This document shows positions 1-7,140 of a stretch of DNA of 64,000 nt, in pieces. The stretch's first letter is position 1; every line of letters starts with the position of its first letter. A program made the position numbers and the translations under genes. The stretch is from positions 1 through 64,000 of the forward strand of contig NZ_BONE01000026.1 of the NCBI RefSeq assembly GCF_016862555.1, read 5' to 3'. The notes beneath the pieces are model-generated. The model was not told where the DNA came from. It was given only the letters and a program-made list of their open reading frames with translations, and did not search any database. This stretch comes from Asanoa siamensis. Its GTDB lineage: Bacteria > Actinomycetota > Actinomycetes > Mycobacteriales > Micromonosporaceae.

Positions 1-94
1 CGTCGGTGCCACTGCCGGCGCCCTCGCCACCGCAAGCCGCCATGCTCAGCGCCAGAGCGGCAGCGCCCAGAACGGCCAGAAGTCGTCTGTTCAC
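1..94 (-). CDS. Substrate-binding lipoprotein of a probable sugar ABC transporter, N-terminus only
   Basis: Only the first 31 codons are present; the rest lies left of the window. The GTG start follows a GAGGGGGG ribosome binding site about 9 bases upstream. The peptide has two arginines, a hydrophobic core and the lipobox SMAAC followed by a Gly/Ser-rich stretch (GGEGAGSG), which is the usual N-terminus of actinobacterial ABC substrate-binding lipoproteins. The mature protein would be lipid-anchored at the Cys. Two LacI-type operators upstream (157-170 and 315-328) suggest sugar control. The ABC assignment is inferred from the lipobox and the operators, because no ligand-binding domain is visible. 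Confidence 0.7.
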   Translation of the reverse strand, partial: MNRRLLAVLGAAALALSMAACGGEGAGSGTD

Positions 95-156
95 AAGCTG
101 TTCCCCCCTCCGGGGTTTGAAGCCATCAACGTTGCGCGGATTACAACGTCGGACAG

Positions 157-170
157 TGTTAGCGCTAACA
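157..170. promoter_or_regulatory. LacI/GalR-type operator, perfect palindrome
   Basis: TGTTAGCGCTAACA is a perfect 14-base palindrome with the central CG step typical of LacI/GalR-family operators. It lies 63 bases upstream of the GTG of the lipoprotein gene, where a repressor would block transcription of a sugar-uptake operon. Confidence 0.65.
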
Positions 171-314
171 ACGGCAGCGTCAACCCCTCGTACCGACATC
201 CACCGGTCACGGTCTCGTAACAAGGAGGGTGCGTTCGCGGGCGCTCCGGCGCACCTGGCTTCCGGACGGCAAACAGGCCGACACGCTGCGTCTTCGCGGG
301 ACCGTCCACGGTGG

Positions 315-328
315 TGTGAGCGCTAACA
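315..328. promoter_or_regulatory. Second LacI/GalR-type operator
   Basis: TGTGAGCGCTAACA differs from the upstream palindrome at one position. Its distance of 158 bases from the first copy would allow looping by a tetrameric repressor, or separate control of the two divergent genes. Looping is inference. Confidence 0.5.
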
Positions 329-405
329 GACCTCGGACCCGCCGGGTACGCAGAGTGACGCGCCGGGACAGCGTGACACCGGTCGATGCGACTAGCCTCA
401 GCCGG

Positions 406-2130
406 ATGACGGGCTGGTTCGCGCGCCGCTACGGCGCCCTCACGGAGTGGGTCGACCGGCGGTTCGGGTGGCACCGGCTGCCGTTGCCGCTCGGCCTCGC
501 GGTGCTGGTCGGCGTCCGCGACACGCTGCGCCGGGAGAACCTACACGACGCCGGTGGCCGGCCCGCCGCCGCGCCGTTCATGGCGGCCTACACGACGCGA
601 CGCACCGCGGACGGCGCGTGGAACGACCTCGACGACGGCGCGATGGGCATGGCCGGTGCCCGGTTCGGCCGTAACATCCCGATCGGTGCGGTGCTGACCG
701 GCGACGCGCGTGATGTCCTGACACCGAACCCGCGTACGGTCAGCCGCGCGCTGCTGACCCGCCACGAGTTCCGACCGGCGCCGACGTTCAACGTGCTGGC
801 GGCGTCGTGGATCCAGTTCATGGTGCGCGACTGGTTCACCCACGGTCACGGGCCGGCGTCGTCGGCGTGGTCCGTCCCGCTCGCGTCGGACGATGCGTGG
901 CCGGGCGGTGAGCTGACGATCCCGCGCGTGCTCGGCGACGCCAACCTGCACAGCCACTGGTGGGACGGCTCGATGCTCTACGGCAACAGCGCGGCGGAGC
1001 AGCGGGCCGCGCGCACCGGCGTCGACGGCAAGCTGCGGGTCGGCCCCATGCGGCCGGTCGTCGACGGTCACGACCCGACCCGGGAGCCGGGTTTCTGGCT
1101 CGGGCTCCTGATGCTGCACGACCTGTTCGCCCGGGAGCACAACGCGATCTGCGACCGGCTGCGCGGCGAGCATCCGGGCTGGCTCGACGAGGAGCTGTTC
1201 CAACGGGCCCGGCTGATCCTGGCGGCGCTGCTCGCGAAGATCCACACCATCGAGTGGACGCCCGCGATGATCAACCACCCGACGACCGTGACGGCGATGC
1301 GGGCCAACTGGTTCGGGCTGGCCGGCGAGCGGGTCCGCCGCCGGTTCGGGCGGATCAGCTCCAGCGAGGCGATCAGCGGCATCATCGGGTCCGCGACCGA
1401 CCATTTCGGGGTGCCGTTCACGCTCACCGAGGAGTTCGTCGCGGTCTACCGGATGCACCCGCTGATGCCCGACGACTTCGCCGTGCGCGCGGCCGCCGAC
1501 GACGCCGCGGTGGGCTCGTGGACGCTGCGGGAGCTGTCGGGCCCCGCGGCGCTCGCGGTCGCCGCCTCGACGCGGATGGCCGATCTGTTCTACTCGTTCG
1601 GCACCGCGCACCCGGGCGCACTCGTGCTCGACAACTTCCCCCGGCACCTGCAGGAGTTCGAGCGGCCCGACGGGCGGCTGGTCGACCTGGCCGCCACCGA
1701 CCTCGTGCGGATCCGGGAGCTGGGGGTGCCGCGCTACAACGCGTTCCGGCGGTTGATGCACCTCGAGCCGGTCGAGAGCTACGCGGAGCTGACCGGCGAC
1801 GCGGCGCTGGCCGCGCGGCTGCGGGCCGTCTACGGCGACGACGTGGAGAGCCTCGACCTCATGGTCGGCATGTTCGCCGAGCGGCCGCCACGCGGTTTCG
1901 CCTTCAGCGACACGGCGTTCCGGGTGTTCGTGTTGATGGCGTCGCGCCGGCTCAACAGCGACCGGTTCTTCACCCGCGACTACACGCCGGAGGTCTACAC
2001 GCGGGTGGGCCTCGACTGGGTCGCCGACAACACCATGACCACGGTGCTGCTGCGGCACCATCCGGAGCTACGGCCGGCGCTGCGGGCGGTGGCCAACGCC
2101 TTCCAGCCGTGGCGCCGCACCGACAACTGA
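406..2130 (+). CDS. Animal-type haem peroxidase family protein
   Basis: This 574-aa protein belongs to the animal haem peroxidase / alpha-dioxygenase superfamily, whose members oxidise fatty acids or other substrates with a bound haem. Visible family blocks are FGRNIP near residue 87-92, WIQFMVRDWF near 135-144, NLHSHWWDGSMLYG near 180-193, REHN at 243-246 and IHTIEW at 279-284. In plant alpha-dioxygenases the QFM-H-DW block carries the distal haem His; here that position is Arg141. The ATG at 406 is chosen because the frame upstream lacks family similarity and crosses the operator region. No signal peptide is seen, so it is probably cytoplasmic. The substrate is unknown. Confidence 0.8.
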   Translation: MTGWFARRYGALTEWVDRRFGWHRLPLPLGLAVLVGVRDTLRRENLHDAGGRPAAAPFMAAYTTRRTADGAWNDLDDGAMGMAGARFGRNIPIGAVLTGDARDVLTPNPRTVSRALLTRHEFRPAPTFNVLAASWIQFMVRDWFTHGHGPASSAWSVPLASDDAWPGGELTIPRVLGDANLHSHWWDGSMLYGNSAAEQRAARTGVDGKLRVGPMRPVVDGHDPTREPGFWLGLLMLHDLFAREHNAICDRLRGEHPGWLDEELFQRARLILAALLAKIHTIEWTPAMINHPTTVTAMRANWFGLAGERVRRRFGRISSSEAISGIIGSATDHFGVPFTLTEEFVAVYRMHPLMPDDFAVRAAADDAAVGSWTLRELSGPAALAVAASTRMADLFYSFGTAHPGALVLDNFPRHLQEFERPDGRLVDLAATDLVRIRELGVPRYNAFRRLMHLEPVESYAELTGDAALAARLRAVYGDDVESLDLMVGMFAERPPRGFAFSDTAFRVFVLMASRRLNSDRFFTRDYTPEVYTRVGLDWVADNTMTTVLLRHHPELRPALRAVANAFQPWRRTDN

Positions 2131-2138
2131 CGACGATC

Positions 2139-2144
2139 TATATT
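2139..2144 (+). promoter_or_regulatory. Candidate -10 element for a leaderless transcript
   Basis: TATATT ends 7 bases before the ATG at 2152, in the 21-base gap after the peroxidase gene. There is no purine-rich ribosome binding site in front of that ATG. The placement fits a leaderless mRNA, common in actinobacteria. No clear -35 is seen. Confidence 0.4.
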
Positions 2145-2151
2145 CTGTTTC

Positions 2152-3765
2152 ATGCGAACCCGTCTTCTCGCGCTCCTGACGTTGGTCGTCGGTCTCCTCG
2201 CCGTCCCCTCCCCCGCCACGGCGGCTCTCGTCCCCACCCCGGTCGTCCCCACCCCGGTCGTCAGCGGCCCGGTCGCGGCCACCACCCCGGTCGGCGACCC
2301 CGGCCACGGCTACCCGTTCCTCGCCACCGACGTCGACCTCGCCGCGGCGGGCTACGTCGAGGAGGAGTTCTTCGTCAGCGGCACGGCCACCCGATACGCC
2401 ACGAGCGGCACCGCCACGGCCACCGTCGTCAGCACGGGCCACCCGTACACGACGCGCATCGTGGTCCGTCGCCCCATGGTCGGTAAGGCGTTCAACGGCG
2501 TGGTGGTCGCCGAGTGGCTCAACGTCAGCAACCAGTGGGACCAGGAGGTCGACTGGTTCCAGTCGCACGAGCATTTCCTGCGGGCGGGCTACGCGTGGGT
2601 CGGCGTCTCGGCGCAGCGCGCGGGCGTGCACTCTGCCACGGGGTTGAAGGCGTGGAGCCCGGGTCGCTACGGCGCGCTCGACGTGACGGCGGGCGGCACG
2701 ATCAACGACGACTCGCTGTCGTACGACATCTTCAGCCAGGCGGTGCGGGCGGTCCCCCTGGGCCCGCTTCCCCGGCCGTCGCTGGTGATCGCCACGGGCC
2801 ACTCGCAGTCGGCCGGCCGCCTGGCCAGCTACTACAACGGCATCCACCCCCTGGCCGGCGTGGTCGACGCGGTCGTGCTGCACGGCGGCGGCGGAGTCCT
2901 GCGCACCGACCTCGCGACGAAGGTCTTCCGGATCAACTCGGAGGGCGACGTGGCGAGCGGCATCCTCCCGGCCGCGGCCCGCGCCCAGGCGGACTCGCCG
3001 GTGCTGCGCGCCTGGGAGGTGGCCGGGGCCTCGCACGGCGACTGGAAACTGATCACCGACTACGGCCCGCTGCGCAAGAGGGACATCGGTACCTACCCGG
3101 GCGGCTACCCCGGCGAGCCGCAGACGTGCGCGCTGCCGTCGCTGTCGCGGGTGCCGCAACACATGGTCCAGAACGCGGTGTACGACCACTCGGTCGCCTG
3201 GATCACCCGCGGCGTGCCGCCACCGACGGCGCCGAAGATCGCCATGACCGGCACGGCGGTGGCCCGCGACGAGCTGGGCCTGTCGCTGGGCGGCATCCGC
3301 CTGCCGCAGCACGAGGTGCCGCTGCGGGTCAACAGCGGCAGCAACACGGGTCCGGGCTTCTGCTTCCTGGACGGCAGCTCGGTGCCGTTGTCCGAGCCGC
3401 AGTTGGCGGCGCTCTATCCGACGGTGTGGTCCTACGCGGCCCCGTCGGTGGCGGCGACGTCCGCGGCGGTCCGTTCGGGCTACGTGCCGCGCACGGTGAG
3501 CCGGGACCCGGCCTGGTACTCGGACCTCCGCGACCTGATCGCGGACCACGCGGCGGCCGGCCGCATCACGCCGGAGGCGGCAAAGTCCCTCGGGACACTG
3601 CTGCGAGAGGCCGAACGCGACGGCGTGGCGGGCCGCGACCTGGCCGCGATCGTCCACCTGGCCCAGCTCTCCCTGCACGCCACACTGCGCGTCCCGGACG
3701 CCGCGGCCCGCACGTCGGTGCTCCGGTCGACCTCGGCCCTGAGCGGAGTCCTGGCCCTGACCTAG
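2152..3765 (+). CDS. Secreted alpha/beta-hydrolase domain protein
   Basis: This 537-aa protein starts with a clear Sec signal peptide (hydrophobic residues 5-19, likely cleavage after ATA at 22-24), followed by a short Pro/Val repeat (VPTP units, about 27-38). The body matches the large alpha/beta-hydrolase family often annotated only as alpha/beta hydrolase domain-containing protein. The nucleophile elbow is GHSQS at 216-220 with Ser218. The C-terminal section after about residue 450 is helical and may be accessory. It is probably an exported esterase or amidase of unknown substrate. It sits 21 bases after the peroxidase gene but has its own candidate promoter. Confidence 0.75.
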   Translation: MRTRLLALLTLVVGLLAVPSPATAALVPTPVVPTPVVSGPVAATTPVGDPGHGYPFLATDVDLAAAGYVEEEFFVSGTATRYATSGTATATVVSTGHPYTTRIVVRRPMVGKAFNGVVVAEWLNVSNQWDQEVDWFQSHEHFLRAGYAWVGVSAQRAGVHSATGLKAWSPGRYGALDVTAGGTINDDSLSYDIFSQAVRAVPLGPLPRPSLVIATGHSQSAGRLASYYNGIHPLAGVVDAVVLHGGGGVLRTDLATKVFRINSEGDVASGILPAAARAQADSPVLRAWEVAGASHGDWKLITDYGPLRKRDIGTYPGGYPGEPQTCALPSLSRVPQHMVQNAVYDHSVAWITRGVPPPTAPKIAMTGTAVARDELGLSLGGIRLPQHEVPLRVNSGSNTGPGFCFLDGSSVPLSEPQLAALYPTVWSYAAPSVAATSAAVRSGYVPRTVSRDPAWYSDLRDLIADHAAAGRITPEAAKSLGTLLREAERDGVAGRDLAAIVHLAQLSLHATLRVPDAAARTSVLRSTSALSGVLALT

Positions 3766-3834
3766 CCGACCGCGAGGAGGCCGCCGGTCGCGCGCGACGG
3801 GGTCGGCCCCGAACATCGAGGTCGGCCCCAATCG

Positions 3835-3859
3835 GCGCGGAGGCCGCGGGCCTCCGCGC
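3835..3859. terminator. GC-rich hairpin after the secreted hydrolase gene
   Basis: An 11-base perfect stem (GCGCGGAGGCC with its complement) closes a 3-base loop, 70 bases after the stop of the secreted hydrolase. There is no T tract, as is usual for actinobacterial terminators. Three copies of GGTCGG(C/T)CCC flank it between 3800 and 3890. Confidence 0.5.
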
Positions 3860-3920
3860 GCCGAGGTCGGTCCCGGAGATCGTGGCCGGCGGTGTCGTAC
3901 CCTCCCGCTAGGTTGCCGCC

Positions 3921-4442
3921 ATGACTCCTGACGAGTTGCGGCGGCAGTCGTTGAAGGCCGCGTTGGACGACGCCCGCCTCGCCCGGGTCGCGTTCGACGA
4001 CGTCGCGGGCTGGGTGGCTGCCGTCGGTCCCAGTCCCGAGGGTGCGCTCGGGGCCGACGTCTGGGCGTTCGACGCCGACCTGTCCCGGGTGCTGCTCGTG
4101 CGTCATCCATGGCGGGGGTGGGTTCCGCCCGGCGGCCGGGTCGAACCCGGGGAGACGCCCCGTGCCGCGGCGCGCCGTGAGCTGCGCGAGGAGACCGGGG
4201 TCGACGCCGATCTGCTCGACCGGCCGGCGGCGGCCAACGTCCGCTCCTACCACCCCGACTGGCCGGCGACCCTGAGCGTGTCCTACGCCGCGATCGTCGA
4301 CGGCGCGGCGACGCTGACGCCCGAGCCCGGGCAGCCCGCCGCCTGGGTGAGCCTGGATCACCCGTGGGAGACCTGCTTTCCCGACGACCCGCTCCGCATC
4401 CGCCGGCACGCGCGGTGGCTGGCGACATCCCGCGACCCATAA
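3921..4442 (+). CDS. Nudix hydrolase
   Basis: This 173-aa protein carries a complete Nudix box at residues 72-94 (G-x5-E-x7-RE-L-x-EE-x-G-V), with the metal-binding EE pair intact. The family hydrolyses nucleoside diphosphates linked to another group, and the exact substrate cannot be told from the sequence. Residues 46-70 (VWAFDADLSRVLLVRH) form the first strands of the Nudix fold. Its stop lies 27 bases before the next ATG, but that gene appears to have its own promoter. The start is the first ATG of the frame. Confidence 0.88.
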   Translation: MTPDELRRQSLKAALDDARLARVAFDDVAGWVAAVGPSPEGALGADVWAFDADLSRVLLVRHPWRGWVPPGGRVEPGETPRAAARRELREETGVDADLLDRPAAANVRSYHPDWPATLSVSYAAIVDGAATLTPEPGQPAAWVSLDHPWETCFPDDPLRIRRHARWLATSRDP

Positions 4443-4455
4443 GGCCGATTGGTCG

Positions 4456-4461
4456 TAATAT
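4456..4461 (+). promoter_or_regulatory. Candidate -10 element for the lipid-kinase gene
   Basis: TAATAT ends 8 bases before the ATG at 4470, and no Shine-Dalgarno sequence precedes that ATG. This suggests a leaderless transcript beginning at or next to the start codon. A short T-rich patch lies in an otherwise GC-rich sequence. Confidence 0.45.
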
Positions 4462-4469
4462 CGGTAGAT

Positions 4470-5834
4470 ATGGCTACCCAGGCGGCCGGGCCGGGGCGTC
4501 CGGCGGCGGTGATCGAGCGGTGGTTGGCGCGGGTCGCGTTCCTGGCCGTGCTCGCCGCGTTCGCGGTGCCGGTGCTGGTCGCCGGCGTGCGCGGCAGCAT
4601 CGCGATGCTGGTGATCGCGCTCGGGTGCCTGGTCGCCACCGTGGCCGCCGGCTGGTGGTTCCTCGCGCACGCCGGCATCGTGCGGTGGCTGGCCGCGGCC
4701 CTGCTCGTCGGTGCCCCGCTCGCCGTGCTGCTGGTCTTCGCGCTGCATCGGCTCGTCTGGGTCGCCGCGGTCTCGCTCGGCCTGCTCGCGCTGGCCGGTG
4801 GCGTCGGGCGGCGGGCGCTCGCCCAGGCCGTGCGCGCACCGCGCGAGGAGTTCACGCCGCCGCCGCAGCGGCCGTTCATCATCATGAACCCGCGCTCCGG
4901 CGGCGGGAAGGTCGGCGAGTTCCACCTGGCGGAGCGGGCGCGAGCGCTCGGCGCCGAGGTCGTGCTGCTCGACCCGACCGGCACCACCGACGTCGCCGCG
5001 CTCGCCCGCGACGCCGTCCGGCGCGGCGCGGACCTGCTCGGTGTGGCCGGCGGCGACGGCACCCAGGCCATCGTCGCCGGGATCGCGGCCGCACACGACC
5101 TCCCGTTCCTGGTCGTATCGGCCGGTACCCGCAACCACTTCGCGCTCGACCTCGGTCTCGACCGCGACGACCCGGCCGCCTGCCTCGACGCGCTCACCGA
5201 CGGCGTCGAGGTCCGCGTCGATCTCGGGGACCTCGGCGGCCGGACGTTCGTCAACAATGCCTCGTTCGGGGTGTACGCCGCCGTCGTCCAGAGCGACGCC
5301 TATCGCGCCGACAAGGCCGGCACCGCCCTCGCGCTGCTCCCGGACCTGCTCGCCCAGCACGAAGGACCGCGGCTCCAACTACGCGTCGGCGAGGTCGTCT
5401 GCCCCGCGCCGCAGGCGATCCTGGTGAGCAACAACCCGTACACGGTGGACGACGTCGCCGGGCTGGGGCAGCGGCCCCGGCTCGACCGCGGCCGGCTCGG
5501 CGTCATCGCGCTGACCGTCGACTCGACCGCCGCCGCGCTGCGGCTGTTGCGCGGACGGCGGTCGGAGTCGGTCACCGTGCTGGCCGCCCCGGAGGCGACG
5601 ATCGAGGCGGGCGGCGCCCGCGTGCCGGTCGGTGTCGACGGCGAGGCGCTCCTGCTGGAAACGCCACTGCACTGCCGGATCCGACCCAAGGCGCTACGGG
5701 TACGGGTGCCCCGCCACCGCCCCGGCGTCCGCGCTGCCCGGGCGGCCCTGGACTGGGTCCGACTCGGCCGGCTGGCGCTCTCGGTCGGTCACCGCCCGAA
5801 GCGGACCAAGCCTGGGCCGACCGGAGCGGGCTAG
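4470..5834 (+). CDS. Diacylglycerol-kinase-like lipid kinase with N-terminal membrane domain
   Basis: This 454-aa protein combines about four predicted transmembrane helices (roughly residues 20-110) with a DAGK catalytic domain. The kinase part begins at FIIMNPRSGGGK (136-147, nucleotide-binding loop) and has the catalytic GGDGT at 194-198. Soluble relatives such as DgkB and YegS phosphorylate diacylglycerol or related lipids at the membrane; here the helices would anchor the enzyme. The ATG at 4470 is preferred over an in-frame TTG at 4449 because a -10-like TAATAT lies between them. It converges with the YbjQ gene and the two stops overlap by 4 bases. Confidence 0.82.
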   Translation: MATQAAGPGRPAAVIERWLARVAFLAVLAAFAVPVLVAGVRGSIAMLVIALGCLVATVAAGWWFLAHAGIVRWLAAALLVGAPLAVLLVFALHRLVWVAAVSLGLLALAGGVGRRALAQAVRAPREEFTPPPQRPFIIMNPRSGGGKVGEFHLAERARALGAEVVLLDPTGTTDVAALARDAVRRGADLLGVAGGDGTQAIVAGIAAAHDLPFLVVSAGTRNHFALDLGLDRDDPAACLDALTDGVEVRVDLGDLGGRTFVNNASFGVYAAVVQSDAYRADKAGTALALLPDLLAQHEGPRLQLRVGEVVCPAPQAILVSNNPYTVDDVAGLGQRPRLDRGRLGVIALTVDSTAAALRLLRGRRSESVTVLAAPEATIEAGGARVPVGVDGEALLLETPLHCRIRPKALRVRVPRHRPGVRAARAALDWVRLGRLALSVGHRPKRTKPGPTGAG

Positions 5835-6166
5835 GCTGGGACGACGACCGCGGCCGTGCCGTAGGCGACGATCTCCGACAGGCCGTTGCCGATGTCCGAC
5901 GAGTCGAAGCGCACCCCGATCACCGCGTTGCCGCCCAGCTCGTGGGCGTGCGCCACCAAGCGCTCGAACGCCGTGTGGCGGGCCGCGTCGACCACCTGCG
6001 TGTATTCGGAGACCTCGCCCTGGCGCAGCGCCTTGAAGCCGCCCGTCACCCCACGCACGACGCCCACGCTGCGGACGATGATGCCCCAGGCTATGCCCAT
6101 CGTGCGGTCCACCCGATAGCCCGGCACCTCGAACGTGGTCGAGGCCAGGACCTCCGTCGTCGTCAT
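5831..6166 (-). CDS. YbjQ/UPF0145 family protein
   Basis: This 111-aa protein is a full-length member of the YbjQ family (heavy-metal-binding-domain-like, of uncertain function, pentameric in solved structures). Diagnostic stretches are YRVDRTMGIAWG near the start and the Gly-rich LGGNAVIGVRFD in the centre. The start at 6166 is chosen over 6175 because GCGAGG sits about 9 bases before it, whereas it would abut the upstream ATG. Its stop overlaps the stop of the convergent lipid-kinase gene. Confidence 0.85.
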   Translation of the reverse strand: MTTTEVLASTTFEVPGYRVDRTMGIAWGIIVRSVGVVRGVTGGFKALRQGEVSEYTQVVDAARHTAFERLVAHAHELGGNAVIGVRFDSSDIGNGLSEIVAYGTAAVVVPA

Positions 6167-6202
6167 GTCGTTCATCCTCGCCCGCCGCCGGCGCCCGGGT
6201 GG

Positions 6203-6718
6203 CTAGTTTGGACCGACCGACGACCAGCGCTCCAGCTCGACCCAGTCGAGCGCGTCGACCGCCGCCTGGACCTCCGCGATCGGGGTCGAGCAGATCGTGC
6301 CCGGCAGGGCCGGCACCAGCGTCCTGCCCGCGGCGTCGGTCAGCGCCAGCAGCTCCGGCATCAGGTGCACCGCCGGGCAGACCAGATCACCGGCCGGCTC
6401 CTCGGGCGGCAGCCGCAGGGCGCGGACGAGGTCGTCGAACGGACCCGTCGCGCGCTGCGCGGACGACCAGGCCGTGCCGCCCGACGACACCGTCACGCCG
6501 GGGCTGGCCAGCGCCAGCCGGAACGTACACCGGGTGACCGAGATCGGCCGGAAGTCGGCCGGCAACGGGTCCGCGGACCGCGCCGCGGACAGGGCGTCCA
6601 CCGCGGGGCACGAGTTGGCCGACTGGTCGAGGTAGGCCGCCCGGTCGGGCGGCCCGGAACAACCCACCAGCGCGAGGACAGTCGCCACGACCACGGCGCC
6701 GAACCGTCGGGCATCCAT
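6203..6718 (-). CDS. Putative lipoprotein of unknown function
   Basis: This 171-aa protein has a short lipoprotein signal ending in the lipobox LVGC, then a mature domain of about 150 residues. The mature part has further cysteines and a repeated Val/Asp-Ala-Leu pattern near its end (VQAAVDALDWVELERW). It resembles the many DUF3558-like actinobacterial lipoproteins in size and layout, but I do not recognise a specific family. The ATG at 6718 is preferred because it places the positively charged DARR just before the hydrophobic core. Confidence 0.65.
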   Translation of the reverse strand: MDARRFGAVVVATVLALVGCSGPPDRAAYLDQSANSCPAVDALSAARSADPLPADFRPISVTRCTFRLALASPGVTVSSGGTAWSSAQRATGPFDDLVRALRLPPEEPAGDLVCPAVHLMPELLALTDAAGRTLVPALPGTICSTPIAEVQAAVDALDWVELERWSSVGPN

Positions 6719-6774
6719 AGAGGATGAGACCACGGGCAGGCGCGGTCGGTTCCCACCCGCTACCGTGCCGGGGC

Positions 6775-7140
6775 ATGGCGCTTCACATCCAGAACGGTGA
6801 CCTGCCCGGCAACGAGGTCTCGCGGACCTTCCTGGGGCGCGACCACGGCGGGGTCCCGATCTCGTTCTTCATCCAGGCGAGCCCGACGGGCCACGGCCCC
6901 GGACCGCACCGCCACCCGTACGCGGAGGTGTTCGTCCTGCACGAAGGCAGCGGCACCTTCCTGGCGGGCGACGAGACGATCGAGGCGCGGGGCGGCTCCG
7001 TGGTCGTCGTGCCGCCCAACGAGCTGCACGGCTTCACGGCCTCGTCGACCGGGCCGCTGCGGATGACCTGCATCCACACCAACGACGAGATGATCACGGA
7101 GTGGTCACTCCCGGCGGAGGACGACGACGAGCACCCGTAG
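6775..7140 (+). CDS. Cupin-domain protein
   Basis: This 121-aa single-domain cupin has motif 1 (GPHRHPYAEVFVLHEG, with metal-ligand His residues and Glu) and motif 2 (PPNELHGF). Small cupins bind a metal and act as isomerases, dioxygenases or sensors; no specific reaction can be assigned. Its 3' end overlaps the convergent kinase gene by 36 bases. The ATG at 6775 fits the start of the cupin fold. Confidence 0.85.
   Translation: MALHIQNGDLPGNEVSRTFLGRDHGGVPISFFIQASPTGHGPGPHRHPYAEVFVLHEGSGTFLAGDETIEARGGSVVVVPPNELHGFTASSTGPLRMTCIHTNDEMITEWSLPAEDDDEHP

Larger units (their letters stand above)
95..405. promoter_or_regulatory. Intergenic control region with paired LacI-type operators
   Basis: This 311-base gap separates the minus-strand lipoprotein gene from the plus-strand peroxidase gene. 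It holds a perfect and an imperfect AGCGCT-centred palindrome, listed separately, 158 bases apart. I see no convincing gene in it; reading frames that enter it are extensions of neighbours. Confidence 0.6.

Noticed and set aside
2068-4440. A 790-codon minus-strand frame over the secreted hydrolase and Nudix genes
   Set aside because: Both plus-strand genes have catalytic motifs, and the antisense product is low-complexity Arg/Gly-rich.
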